64,000 bases of DNA from Alloyangia pacifica (lineage in GTDB: Bacteria > Pseudomonadota > Alphaproteobacteria > Rhodobacterales > Rhodobacteraceae). The stretch covers positions 248,001-312,000 of the forward strand of contig NZ_FOZW01000002.1 of NCBI RefSeq assembly GCF_900116195.1. Direction: 5' to 3'. The notes under the pieces were generated by a model, which worked only from the letters and a program-made list of their open reading frames with translations, was not told the origin of the DNA and ran no database searches. Shown here piece after piece: positions 41,872 through 50,134 of the stretch (position 1 is the stretch's first letter; every line of letters begins with the position of its first letter). The position numbers were made by a program, and so were the translations under genes.

Positions 41872-42170
41872 CCTCGACTCCTCTCTCCGGGGTTCAGGAT
41901 GATTGAAAAACATCATTTTGCAAATTGAAACTCAAGTTTCCTGAAGTGTGTATTAAAAACAAGTGTATAATGACGAATGTGTCGCAACTGTTGATGCGGA
42001 TATTGGATGAATTCGCCATGCGTACGGGAATCACTCGTGCTAGTTGAGCGATTTCGCGCATGCAGCATTCGAAAAGTGAGATATTTTGCTCATGCGAGGG
42101 GTGCGGACGAACCCGCGCGGATGGCGGGCACCGGGGCGCGGTTGCCTCTCGGTACGCGAAGACAGCCCGG
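41872..42170. other. AT-rich promoter region upstream of the deoR operon
   Basis: About 300 bases without a gene and clearly richer in A/T than its surroundings. It contains the operator dyad at 41927-41940 and the promoter of the deoR operon (minus strand), which I cannot place exactly. The half nearer 42,170 lies after the stop of the hot-dog-like gene and shows nothing recognisable. Confidence 0.5.
41927..41940. promoter_or_regulatory. 14-bp dyad, probable DeoR operator
   Basis: GAAACTCAAGTTTC has perfect 6-bp arms around a CA centre. It lies 56 bases upstream of the deoR start, within an AT-rich stretch that also has GAAAAACATCATTTTGC just downstream (41904-41921). GAAA/TTTC arms are common for DeoR-type operators. 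It differs in centre length from the 13-bp RpiR-associated dyads. Confidence 0.6.
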
Positions 42171-43019
42171 TCAGTGCCTATAGATGCTTTCGGCGCTGGC
42201 GATCACCGCGCCGTCGCTGGCGCGTCTGGCGTGGCTCTGGATTGCCACGGTGGCGTCTGGCGATATCCTTTGAACGCTGGCCCGGGCGCAGATCTCCAGC
42301 CGGTCGCCGACGTCGAGGTTCCCGAAGAAATGCACCCTGCGGTTCTGCATGGGATAGCGGCCGGGGATCTCGGGGGCGGCATTGCGCTCGGCCCGTTCGA
42401 TCATGTCGTGGATATTGGCGAAATACACCAGCCCGACGCCGTTCAGATGCGTGTCTTCGTGGATCTCGAAGGACATGTGCGGCGGACCATCATCGCGCAG
42501 CGCACGGTCCCGGTCGTGGCGACCGAGGGTGCGCAGGATCGCCGCGCGGCGCGCCGCGTCATGCCCGTGGTTGGCCTTGTACATGGTTTCGAGTTCCGGC
42601 GTGCCCAGCTTGGCGTTCGACCTGCCGTTGCGCCGCGCGAAGCTGGTCAGGATCTCCGTGCTCAGGGCGCCGTCCGGCCCGCGCAGGTCCGACCGGCTGC
42701 ACCATCCGTTCCGCGCTGTGGGGGCCTCGGTCTGCACGAAGGTGCAGATATCATCCTCGTGGAACGCGCCGGCGTCGCCCTTGAGCGTGCAGGCCACGAC
42801 CGAGGGCATGACCCGCGCGCCGGTCAGGTCGCGAAGCTCCGAGGGGGTCACGCCCGCCTCTGCCGCGATGGAGAGCCAATGCCTGTGGCAGGCCTCTCTG
42901 AGAACCCATGAGCGGTGGACGCCCGTGGCGCTCATGTGGGGCATGCCCAGCCGGATGCTGACCTGTGCGGGGGGCGGTGCCGCCACAGCGGAAGTCTCCA
43001 CGTTGAGCGTACGAAACAT
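42171..43019 (-). CDS. Pnap_2097/LnmK-like double hot-dog protein (tentative)
   Basis: A 282-residue protein. RLGMPHMSATGVHRSWVLREACHRHWLSIA (in parts: LGMPHMSATGVHRSWVLRE) and a later GLVYFANIHDMIERAERN recall the family of probable biosynthetic proteins related to LnmK, an acyltransferase/decarboxylase of polyketide clusters with a double hot-dog fold. No polyketide or carrier protein genes are nearby. AAAGGAG lies seven bases before the ATG at 43019, which excludes longer upstream starts. It is downstream of an epimerase-like gene on the same strand. Family assignment is from memory of motif look and remains uncertain. Confidence 0.5.
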   Translation of the reverse strand: MFRTLNVETSAVAAPPPAQVSIRLGMPHMSATGVHRSWVLREACHRHWLSIAAEAGVTPSELRDLTGARVMPSVVACTLKGDAGAFHEDDICTFVQTEAPTARNGWCSRSDLRGPDGALSTEILTSFARRNGRSNAKLGTPELETMYKANHGHDAARRAAILRTLGRHDRDRALRDDGPPHMSFEIHEDTHLNGVGLVYFANIHDMIERAERNAAPEIPGRYPMQNRRVHFFGNLDVGDRLEICARASVQRISPDATVAIQSHARRASDGAVIASAESIYRH

Positions 43020-43179
43020 GTCTGGCTCCTTTCGTGCCATTGCAATCGATGCACGTGCGTGGCGTGGGCCGGGCAGGCCGCCGGACGCGCCCTCCGAGTG
43101 TCTCCAGCACATTGTTGCAGCAGTGTTTGAATGCCCCAACATCGCGGGCCCGGCGCGCATATTCCGGCGCAAATGCCCG

Positions 43180-44037
43180 TCAGACATGCGGTTTCAGATG
43201 CCCGGCGACGATCTTGGAAAAGGGTGTCGGGGTGAAGCCGGGGAGGTACTCGGCGAGTGTGCGTCCGTCGAGACTGTGCGGATGCCCGAAGAGATAGCGC
43301 ATCTCCGACAGTTCCCGGGCGAGTTCCCAGACCGGCGACGCCAGCCGCAGCGCCCACCATGGAAAGCGCGTGATGCGCAGGGGGCGACCGGTCTGCCGAG
43401 TGATCTCTTCGGCGAACTCCACAAGGCTGAAGCTGTGCCCCGGAAAGGGTATGTCGGCAAAGGTCGGCAGGTCCTGTCGCCGCGACAGCAGGGCCGCGGC
43501 CCGGGCAAAGTCCGGCAGGTAGGCATGGGCGCGCCGCACATCCTCGGGGCCAAGCGCCGTGATGCGGCCGCGTGCCAAGGATTTCAGGACGACCCGTCCC
43601 ATAAGCAGGCCCGGCTGGGCGCCGTCGATGAAATCCCCGGCGCGCAGGATCGTCACCGGTATCCCGGAGGCGCGCCAGGCGGCTTCCATCTCGGCCCGTA
43701 TCCGCCCCTTGCGGCTGCAGGGCACATGCGGGGTCTCGGCGGACCAGGGCGCCGGCTGGCAGCCATAGACATAGACGTTTCCGGGGATCAGCACCCGTGC
43801 GCCGCTAGCGCGGGCGGCAGTCATGGCGAGGCGGGTGATCTTCGGAATTTCATGCGCCCAGTCGTGGTAGTCGGGCGGGTTCATCGCGTTGACGATGAGC
43901 TCGACACCCCGAGCCGCCTCGGCGGGATCGGTGCCGCGCCGAAAGTGCCGGACCTGCCAGCCGTCCTCGGCGAAGGCGCGGGCGAAGGCGCTGCCGGAGT
44001 GACCCGATGCGCCGAGGATGAGAACGCTGCGTGTCAT
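43180..44037 (-). CDS. NAD-dependent epimerase/dehydratase (extended SDR-like)
   Basis: A 285-residue protein starting VLILGASGHSGSAFARAF, an atypical-SDR cofactor motif (GASGHSG). IPGNVYVYGCQPAPWSAETP has the Tyr of the active site (YVYG) and TILRAGDFIDG follows. Relatives are nucleoside-diphosphate-sugar epimerases and NmrA-like reductases. The start at 44037 lies 114 bases from the divergent LysR gene, which probably controls it. The hot-dog-like gene follows on the same strand after 160 bases. Confidence 0.8.
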   Translation of the reverse strand: MTRSVLILGASGHSGSAFARAFAEDGWQVRHFRRGTDPAEAARGVELIVNAMNPPDYHDWAHEIPKITRLAMTAARASGARVLIPGNVYVYGCQPAPWSAETPHVPCSRKGRIRAEMEAAWRASGIPVTILRAGDFIDGAQPGLLMGRVVLKSLARGRITALGPEDVRRAHAYLPDFARAAALLSRRQDLPTFADIPFPGHSFSLVEFAEEITRQTGRPLRITRFPWWALRLASPVWELARELSEMRYLFGHPHSLDGRTLAEYLPGFTPTPFSKIVAGHLKPHV

Positions 44038-44151
44038 GATCTGTCCAATACCTGTGGGTCTGAGGGGCGAATGTCTCGGTTCAGGCGAATTTTGCACGTA
44101 AGGTTTCGTATGGGTATTGCGTAAATCTGCTGGCCGGCCATTCATGAATGA

Positions 44152-45057
44152 ATGGACATGCGGCGCCTCGACTGGTCACTTCTGCAAAGCTTTCTGCGCG
44201 TCGCGACCGCGGGCTCGCTCTCGGCGGCGGCGCGGGCCAGCGGTCTCAGCCAGCCGACGCTCGGCCGCCATATTCGCGCGCTCGAGGCTGCCCTCGAGCA
44301 GCCACTCTTCCTGCGCCGTCCGGATGGGCAGAGCCTCACGCCGATGGGCCATCAGTTGCTGGCGCATGCGCGCGAGATGGAAGAGGCGGCCGCGCGCCTG
44401 AGCCTGACCGCCGCCGGGGCCAGCGCCCGGATCGAGGGGACGGTGCGGATCACCGCCTCGCGCGTGGTGTCCTATTGGCACCTGCCGCGATTGATCGCGC
44501 GGCTGCGCCATGAAGAGCCGGGCATCCGCATCGACCTCGTGGCCTCTGACGTGCCAGAGAACCTGATGCATCGCGAGGCCGACATCGCCCTGCGCATGTT
44601 CCGGCCCGAGCGCGGCGATCTCGTTGCGCAGAAGGTCGCCGAGCTGGGCCTCGGCCTCTATGCCGCGAAGAGCTATCTCGACCGGGTGGGCCGGCCTACC
44701 ACCGCCGAGGCACTGCAGGCGCTGGATTTCGTCGGCTACGGAGAGGGTGACATCATGCAGCGGGTGATGGTCGAGAACGGCTGGAAGCCCCGGCGCGAGA
44801 GCTTCCCCGTGCGCTGCGAAGACCAGCTGGTCAACTGGGCGCTGGTCTGCGCGGGCTGCGGCGTGGGCGGCTTTCAACGGGCGATCGCGGATGCCGATCC
44901 CCGTGTGGAATACATCGGCGATTTCGTCCGGCTGCCTGCGCTACCGGTCTGGCTGGTGGTGCCCGAGGCCCTGCGGCGCGTGCCCCGCGTGGCGCGGGTC
45001 CGGCAGGTGCTGGCCGAGGAAATGGCGCGGATCGGCGGCCAAGGCGGCCGCTCCTGA
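44152..45057 (+). CDS. LysR-family transcriptional regulator
   Basis: A 301-residue LysR protein. The N-terminal helix-turn-helix (LSAAARASGLSQPTLGRHIRALE, about residues 22-44, cited in part) and the C-terminal effector domain (GTVRITASRVV, then ADIALRMFRPERGDLVA) are normal. No good ribosome binding site precedes 44152; ATG at 44158 is an alternative start. It is divergent from the epimerase-like gene, the standard LysR target arrangement. Its stop lies only 4 bases from the end of the convergent DUF2235 gene. Confidence 0.9.
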   Translation: MDMRRLDWSLLQSFLRVATAGSLSAAARASGLSQPTLGRHIRALEAALEQPLFLRRPDGQSLTPMGHQLLAHAREMEEAAARLSLTAAGASARIEGTVRITASRVVSYWHLPRLIARLRHEEPGIRIDLVASDVPENLMHREADIALRMFRPERGDLVAQKVAELGLGLYAAKSYLDRVGRPTTAEALQALDFVGYGEGDIMQRVMVENGWKPRRESFPVRCEDQLVNWALVCAGCGVGGFQRAIADADPRVEYIGDFVRLPALPVWLVVPEALRRVPRVARVRQVLAEEMARIGGQGGRS

Positions 45058-45061
45058 GGGC

Positions 45062-46273
45062 TCATGCGGTCTCGGGAGGTTCCGGGTCCGGCTTCGGGTT
45101 CGCATCGTCCGGCGGGGGTGGCGGTGGATCGCGGTCGACGCGCCGTTCGAGGTTCTCCGGCCGGTAGTCTGGCACCAGCGCCTTGCGATCGGTGACGGAG
45201 GCATGGATCTCGGCATCCGTCGCGATCGGGCGCGGCTCGGATCTTGGCAGGTAGACCCCCGCGAAGATCCGCCGCCAGGGCCATTCCCGATACTTCGCGC
45301 GTTTGGGCAGATACTCGAGCACCGGCCAGAATCCGATCATGGAGTCGTTCAGCGGGGCGTCCGCCTTGGCAGGCACGTAGTCGTCGGGGTCCTTCGGCGG
45401 GTCTTTGGGGATCAGGTGGTTCACCATCCGGGTGCTGACCTTCAGCCCCTCGGCCACCGCCTCGTCGATCATCCACCTGAGCGGGAATTTCGACAGGCCG
45501 CTGCGCGGCTCGGGCCAGCCGCCGCCGACGTCCGAATGCGATCCGGCGAACCAGACCTGCTTCGTGCTGTGCCCGAGATCCTGCGTGTCGAAGGGGTTCG
45601 GGTTGCACAGCTCGGGCGGGATCCACTTGTTGAGGCGGAACATCCGCCGCCGCTCGTCGATGGCCATGGCGTGGCGGAAACTGCGGACGCCCTGGTTGGT
45701 GCGCGTGTACGGCAGTCTTTGGAGCGAGGGAATGTACATCCGGTCGGCCCGCGGCACGATGACCGAGCTGACCGTGTCCCACGCGCCGACAAAGTGGATG
45801 GGGACCCGACGCGAGTTCAGGATGCGGCGGACGCGCCAGCCATAGCTGAGGGAATTCTCGCTGCTGGCCCGCTTGTAGGCCACCAGTGCATGGCCACTCA
45901 GGTTCTTCTGGCTCGGCTCAAGCAGCCCGACGAGGTAAATCATCCCCGCCAGGGCGCGCACGGTGTAGGCCCCCCGGCTGAAGCCGAAAAGGAAGATGCG
46001 GTCGCCGTCTTCCCAATGTTCGACGAGAAAGTCGTAGGGCTCGCGGATATTCTGGTCGAGCCCCCAGCCGGTCGCCAGCCCGAAGATGACCTTGGCCCTC
46101 TGCTTAAAGCGGGCCCAGGCGTCGGAGCTGCTCAGCGTGCCGATGCCGGGATCGTAGAAGACCAGCTGCTCCTCGTCCCGTTTCAGGCAGCGGTAGAGCT
46201 TCAGCACGTTCGAGAGGTTCTCCTTGATCTCGTTGCCCGTGCCGTCGCAGCAGATCACGATGTTCTTCGGCAT
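45062..46273 (-). CDS. DUF2235 alpha/beta-hydrolase (Tle1-like phospholipase family)
   Basis: A 403-residue protein. NIVICCDGTGNEI opens the DUF2235 domain, IFLFGFSRGAYTVRALAG holds the nucleophile Ser99 (GFSRG), and AWDTVSSV plus WFAGSHSDVGGGW contain the expected Asp and His of the triad. The last 40 residues are Pro/Asp-rich and likely disordered. DUF2235 proteins include type VI secretion lipase effectors (Tle1), but no VgrG, PAAR or immunity-like gene is visible here. It lies 31 bases downstream of the decayed metallopeptidase gene. Lipid or ester hydrolysis is likely; biological role open. Confidence 0.85.
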   Translation of the reverse strand: MPKNIVICCDGTGNEIKENLSNVLKLYRCLKRDEEQLVFYDPGIGTLSSSDAWARFKQRAKVIFGLATGWGLDQNIREPYDFLVEHWEDGDRIFLFGFSRGAYTVRALAGMIYLVGLLEPSQKNLSGHALVAYKRASSENSLSYGWRVRRILNSRRVPIHFVGAWDTVSSVIVPRADRMYIPSLQRLPYTRTNQGVRSFRHAMAIDERRRMFRLNKWIPPELCNPNPFDTQDLGHSTKQVWFAGSHSDVGGGWPEPRSGLSKFPLRWMIDEAVAEGLKVSTRMVNHLIPKDPPKDPDDYVPAKADAPLNDSMIGFWPVLEYLPKRAKYREWPWRRIFAGVYLPRSEPRPIATDAEIHASVTDRKALVPDYRPENLERRVDRDPPPPPPDDANPKPDPEPPETA

Positions 46274-46304
46274 TTGATCTGTCTCCTTCTTGATGTGGGG
46301 CGCG

Positions 46305-47819
46305 TCAGGCCGTGCTTTCGCTGTCGCAAAGGACGACGTGATCGGTGACCTGCATCCAGCACGTCACGCGGTCCCATTGCGCGGAGGGCATTTCGCCGGG
46401 AAAGGCGGCGTCTCCGCGCGGGAGGGCCAGAAGCAGCGAATCCAAGTGCCCCTGCCGGTACATGCGGATCGCAACGCGGTTGTCAGGGGGGATCAGCGCG
46501 GCCGTCCGGGGCAGTGCTCCTCGTGCAGCAGGGCGAAGGACTCGGCGCTGCGTGCCAGCTCGATGTCGTCGGCGAGGGTCTTGGCGGTGGGGGTGATCCA
46601 GTCGATCTCGAAAGACACCGGGTCGAGAAAGACGCTCGATCCTGCGCAATAGGTAAAGTCGCGGCGTTCGGGCGGCGGAATGCCCGCCTCGTCCCGCTGT
46701 TTCTGCAGCTCGGCATCGAAGGTGCCGTCGCGGCGCCGGGTGACCTCGACCACCTAGAAGCTCTCTTCCGACGGTCGATGCCAGCGGCGCTGGATCTCTC
46801 GCATCGCCCGGACCTCGACGGTGTAGGTGTCCCTGCTGCCGCGGTACAGGCTCCGCGCCGCCGCTCCGGATCCCATCACGAGGGTCAGTGGCCCTGGCGC
46901 CTCGGCGCTCTCGGAGCCCTCCCGGACCGGCGTATCGACCGACATCAGCGTGCATGCCGGACGGCGCGATGCCCCATTCGCGGAAGCGCTGCGCGAAGGC
47001 GACCCGGCAGCCGTCGCCTTTGATTGGATCGATGTCGAGGTCGCCGCGGGCCTCGCGCAGCTGGGTCTCGAGGATGCCTGGGTAGGAGAACCTCTGAGAG
47101 ATCGCCACAAAGTCGGAACAGGCTTCGCGAAAGGTATGCACGTCCAGATTGCAAGGCTCGTTGAACCGCGGGTGCAGCCCGTCGAGACGCGCGTCGTTCA
47201 TCTGGTGCATGATGGTGTGATGCAAATGGCAGAAAACCACCTTGGTGTCGGGTGTGCTTTTCTCTTCCTTCGCAGCTGCCGGAAAATATCCGAACAGGAG
47301 CGCTTTCTCTCGCGGACCGTAGTGGGCATTCCGTGCCCCTATTGCGTGCGGATATATGCGAAATCGCCGTGCGAATTGGTCTCGGTAGCGGCCGTCGCGG
47401 ATCACCCGGCTCGACCAGAGGGCCTTGCTGCCGACCGCGTTCTCGAAGAGGTCGAACGTGGCCATGACGATCGCGTAGACCATTTTTCGGCGGAATCTTG
47501 TATTGTTTTCAGCGGCCGAAAACCCATCCTGAACAAAGATAACCGTGTCCGCGAAGTTGGCCGGTTCGTAGAAGGGATTGCGCGCGGGATCGACGTCGAC
47601 GATTTCAATGTGGGTGCCGACCGGACCCGGACGGAGGCTCGGCTTTCCTAGCGTGTCGATCTCGTGCAGGATTTCAATGAGTATTTCGTTGACGTCCCGG
47701 GTGCCGATATCGTCGCGTAGGCTCGGTTCAAATGAATAGCAGCGAAGTCGCCGCTTTCGGGGAAGTGGCGTGCGCAAGGAAATTGTCCGTCCAAAATGAC
47801 TTTGGCTGGACAATATCAC
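46305..47819 (-). pseudogene. Decayed gluzincin-like metallopeptidase gene
   Basis: The first about 300 codons read coherently in one frame (RLRCYSFEPSLRDDIG, GPVGTHIEIVDVDP, FYEPANFADTVIFVQDG). The coherent text then moves to a second frame near 46,960, meets an in-frame TAG at 46754-46756, resumes at once (VVEVTRRRDGTFDAEL), and returns to the first frame near 46,500 to end at 46305. Two compensating frameshifts and one stop thus break an original protein of about 500 residues. Where I recall relatives having an HExxH zinc site followed by ALLDGLHPR, this reads MHQMNDARLDGLHPR, so the site is also lost. Sequencing error could explain shifts but not that substitution. Confidence 0.65.
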
Positions 47820-47962
47820 ATATCAGGGGGTCTTCGCAGGTTTAATTCGTGTCGCTGGCTCGCGCCGACCCGCCGCCGGGCAGGGCTGTCACAGGCGATG
47901 CAGGCAGACGCGGCGGTCGGCCCAGGGCCGGAGATTGGGCGAGGTCAGGGGCTGGGCGCGCC

Positions 47963-48514
47963 CTAGCGCACGCGCAGCCCATCGAGGAATACGCCGAGCA
48001 GAACTTCGGCGCGGGCGGGGTCGGCTCCGGGGCCGTAGTTGAGGCTGAGCAGCACCCGCAGCAGGTCCTCGCTGGTCACGTCGGGCCGCAGGCGGCCCTC
48101 GGCGACGGCGCGGGCGTGCAGCGCGGCGACTGCGCCGCGCAGGCGCTGGGATTGGTCGCTGAAGAAGGTCGAATCGGGCTCGAACACCGGTGCGAGCGCG
48201 GCGACCATGCCCTTCTTTGTCGCCATCAGCCGCAGCGCGCCGCGCATCCAGTCCTCGAGCTGGTCCTCGGCGGCGCGGCGTTCCAGCGTCTCGACCTCGC
48301 GCGCGTAGACCGCCTGGAAAAGCGCCTCTCGCGACGGAAAGTGCCGATAAAGCGTGCCGATTCCGACCCCTGCCTCCCGCGCCACCGCTTCAAGGCTTCC
48401 GCCTTCGCGGCCAAAGACCTCCCGTGCGGCATCGAGCAGCCGCTCGCGGTTGCGCAGTTGATCGGCCCGCGGCTTCCTCGCTTTCGGCTTTTCCTGGCCT
48501 ATTTCGCTTCCCAT
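47963..48514 (-). CDS. TetR/AcrR-family transcriptional regulator
   Basis: A 183-residue TetR protein. The N-terminal helix-turn-helix reads RERLLDAAREVFGREG then GVGIGTLYRHFPSREALF, with the usual LYRHFPSRE recognition end. The C-terminal ligand domain ends LLGVFLDGLRVR. It is divergent from the molybdenum hydroxylase genes, with one clear dyad between the two starts, so it should repress both itself and them. The inducer is probably an aldehyde or aromatic compound, which is inference. Confidence 0.9.
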   Translation of the reverse strand: MGSEIGQEKPKARKPRADQLRNRERLLDAAREVFGREGGSLEAVAREAGVGIGTLYRHFPSREALFQAVYAREVETLERRAAEDQLEDWMRGALRLMATKKGMVAALAPVFEPDSTFFSDQSQRLRGAVAALHARAVAEGRLRPDVTSEDLLRVLLSLNYGPGADPARAEVLLGVFLDGLRVR

Positions 48515-48532
48515 GCGTCAACTCACTTGAAA

Positions 48533-48549
48533 ACGGAGGGTGCCTCCGT
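48533..48549. promoter_or_regulatory. 17-bp dyad, probable TetR operator
   Basis: ACGGAGG, three-base centre GTG, CCTCCGT: perfect 7-bp arms. It lies 19 bases upstream of the tetR start and 63 bases upstream of the 2Fe-2S subunit gene, the only dyad in this divergent gap. Confidence 0.75.
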
Positions 48550-48611
48550 ATTTAATGATCCATGGCCGGACCTGCCGGCTTCCCCACCAGCTTATTGCAA
48601 GAGAGGGAAAG

Positions 48612-49112
48612 ATGACACCGACGCTCAATCTTACCATCAATGGAGTGCCGCAGCAGATCGCCCTCGACGATCCGCGCGCCACGCTGCTCGACGTTCTGCG
48701 CGAGCGGATCGGCCTCACCGGCACGAAGAAGGGCTGCGACCGCGGCCAATGCGGCGCCTGCACGGTGCTGATCGACGGGCGGCGGATGAATTCCTGCCTG
48801 GCGCTGGCGCTCTCCCACGACGGTGCCGAGATCACCACCGTCGAAGGGCTCGCCGACGGAGACCAGCTGCACCCGGTGCAGGCGGCCTTCATCGCCCATG
48901 ACGGCTTCCAGTGCGGCTACTGCACGCCGGGTCAGATCATGTCCGCCGTGGGCCTCATCGCCGAGGGCGAGGCCGGGCTCGATCCGGAACGTGTGCGCGA
49001 GGGGATGAGCGGCAACCTCTGCCGCTGCGCCGCCTACGCCGGGATCACCGAGGCCGTGCTCGACGCCACCCGCGAGATCGCCGCGGGCACCGAGAAAAGG
49101 GAAACCGCATGA
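48612..49112 (+). CDS. Aldehyde oxidoreductase 2Fe-2S subunit (YagT/PaoA-like)
   Basis: A 166-residue two-cluster ferredoxin-type subunit of the xanthine dehydrogenase family. Plant-type cluster cysteines are Cys42, Cys47, Cys50 and Cys62; the second cluster uses Cys101, Cys104, Cys137 and Cys139 (CGYCTPG, NLCRC). No Tat signal precedes the domain, unlike periplasmic PaoA, so the complex is probably cytoplasmic. Its stop overlaps the FAD subunit start. It carries electrons from the molybdenum site to FAD. Confidence 0.92.
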   Translation: MTPTLNLTINGVPQQIALDDPRATLLDVLRERIGLTGTKKGCDRGQCGACTVLIDGRRMNSCLALALSHDGAEITTVEGLADGDQLHPVQAAFIAHDGFQCGYCTPGQIMSAVGLIAEGEAGLDPERVREGMSGNLCRCAAYAGITEAVLDATREIAAGTEKRETA

Positions 49113-50134
49113 ACCGCTTCGAGTACTCCCGCGCCGAGACGCTCGGCGCTGCCGTCGGGGCCGAAGGGGCGCTGCTCGCCGGCGGCACGAACCTGCTGGA
49201 CCTGATGAAGATCGGCGTCGCCACGCCCGAACGGCTGGTCGACATCTCGCGCCTGTCGCTGGACCGGATCGAGGAAAGCGCCGGCGGCCTGCGCATCGGT
49301 GCCATGGTGCGCAATGCCGACATCGCCCGCGACCCGCAGGTGCTGGCGCGCTACCCGGCGCTGGCCGAGGCGCTGCTGTCGGGAGCCTCGGCGCAGCTGC
49401 GCAACGCGGCGACGACCGGCGGCAACGTCATGCAGGCCACCCGCTGCAGCTACTTCCAGGACCCGCTGTCGCCCTGCAACCGGCGCGCGCCGGGCAGTGG
49501 CTGCGGCGCATTGGGCGGCGCGACCCGGAACCACGCGGTGCTCGGCTGGACCGAGGGCTGCATCGCCGTGCACCCGTCTGACATGTGCGTGGCGCTCGCT
49601 GCCTATGACGCGGTGGTCGAGATCACCGGGCCGGAGGGTCTGCGCGAAGTGCCGATGGAAGAATTCCACCCGCTGCCCGACGCCGAAGGTTCCGGCGCGG
49701 CGCCACTGGCTCCGGGCGAGATCATCACCCACATCCGCTTGCCCGATCCCCGCGCGCTGGCGCGCAACGCCCGCTACGTGAAGCTGCGCGAGCGCACCTC
49801 CTTTGCCTTTGCCATCGTCTCCGCCGCCGCTGCGCTGGCGATCGAGGATGGCGTGATCACCGAGGCGCGGCTGGCGCTCGGCGGCGTCGCCGCCCGCCCA
49901 TGGCGCTGCCGTGCCGCCGAGGCGGCGCTGAAGGGCCAGCCCGCGACTGCCGCGAGCTTTGCCCGCGCCGCCGAACTGGCCACGGAAGGCGCCCGGCCCT
50001 CGGGCGACAACGCCGCCAAAATTCCCCTCGCGCAGCGCATCGCCCTGCGCGCTTTGGAACGGGCCGCTGCCGGAACACCCGAGCGGTTGCCCGCGCTTCC
50101 CGCCTCCGTCTTTGCAGGAGATGACAATGGATGA
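49109..50134 (+). CDS. Aldehyde oxidoreductase FAD subunit (YagS/PaoB-like)
   Basis: A 341-residue FAD_binding_5/CO_deh_flav protein. LLAGGTNLLDLMK and GGNVMQATRC are FAD-contact loops. Cys113, Cys123 and Cys132 (TRCSYFQDP, PCNRRAPGSGC) lie in the insertion that carries an extra 4Fe-4S cluster in PaoB-type subunits, which sets it apart from plain xanthine dehydrogenase FAD subunits. It starts in the stop of the 2Fe-2S gene and ends inside the start of the large subunit gene. Confidence 0.9.
   Translation: MNRFEYSRAETLGAAVGAEGALLAGGTNLLDLMKIGVATPERLVDISRLSLDRIEESAGGLRIGAMVRNADIARDPQVLARYPALAEALLSGASAQLRNAATTGGNVMQATRCSYFQDPLSPCNRRAPGSGCGALGGATRNHAVLGWTEGCIAVHPSDMCVALAAYDAVVEITGPEGLREVPMEEFHPLPDAEGSGAAPLAPGEIITHIRLPDPRALARNARYVKLRERTSFAFAIVSAAAALAIEDGVITEARLALGGVAARPWRCRAAEAALKGQPATAASFARAAELATEGARPSGDNAAKIPLAQRIALRALERAAAGTPERLPALPASVFAGDDNG

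Noticed and set aside
41966-41971. TATAAT hexamer on the plus strand in the deoR upstream region
   Set aside because: No plus-strand gene follows and no -35 element is found at proper distance; AT-rich chance match.
44139-44150. Perfect 12-bp palindrome CATTCATGAATG one base before the LysR start
   Set aside because: It overlaps the translation start region, lacks the T-N11-A LysR-box form and a second copy; a chance dyad is as likely as an operator.
46493-46753. A separate 86-residue gene with GTG start right after a TAG
   Set aside because: It is in the same frame as the text before the TAG and reads as the continuation of the decayed metallopeptidase, so I treat it as part of the pseudogene.
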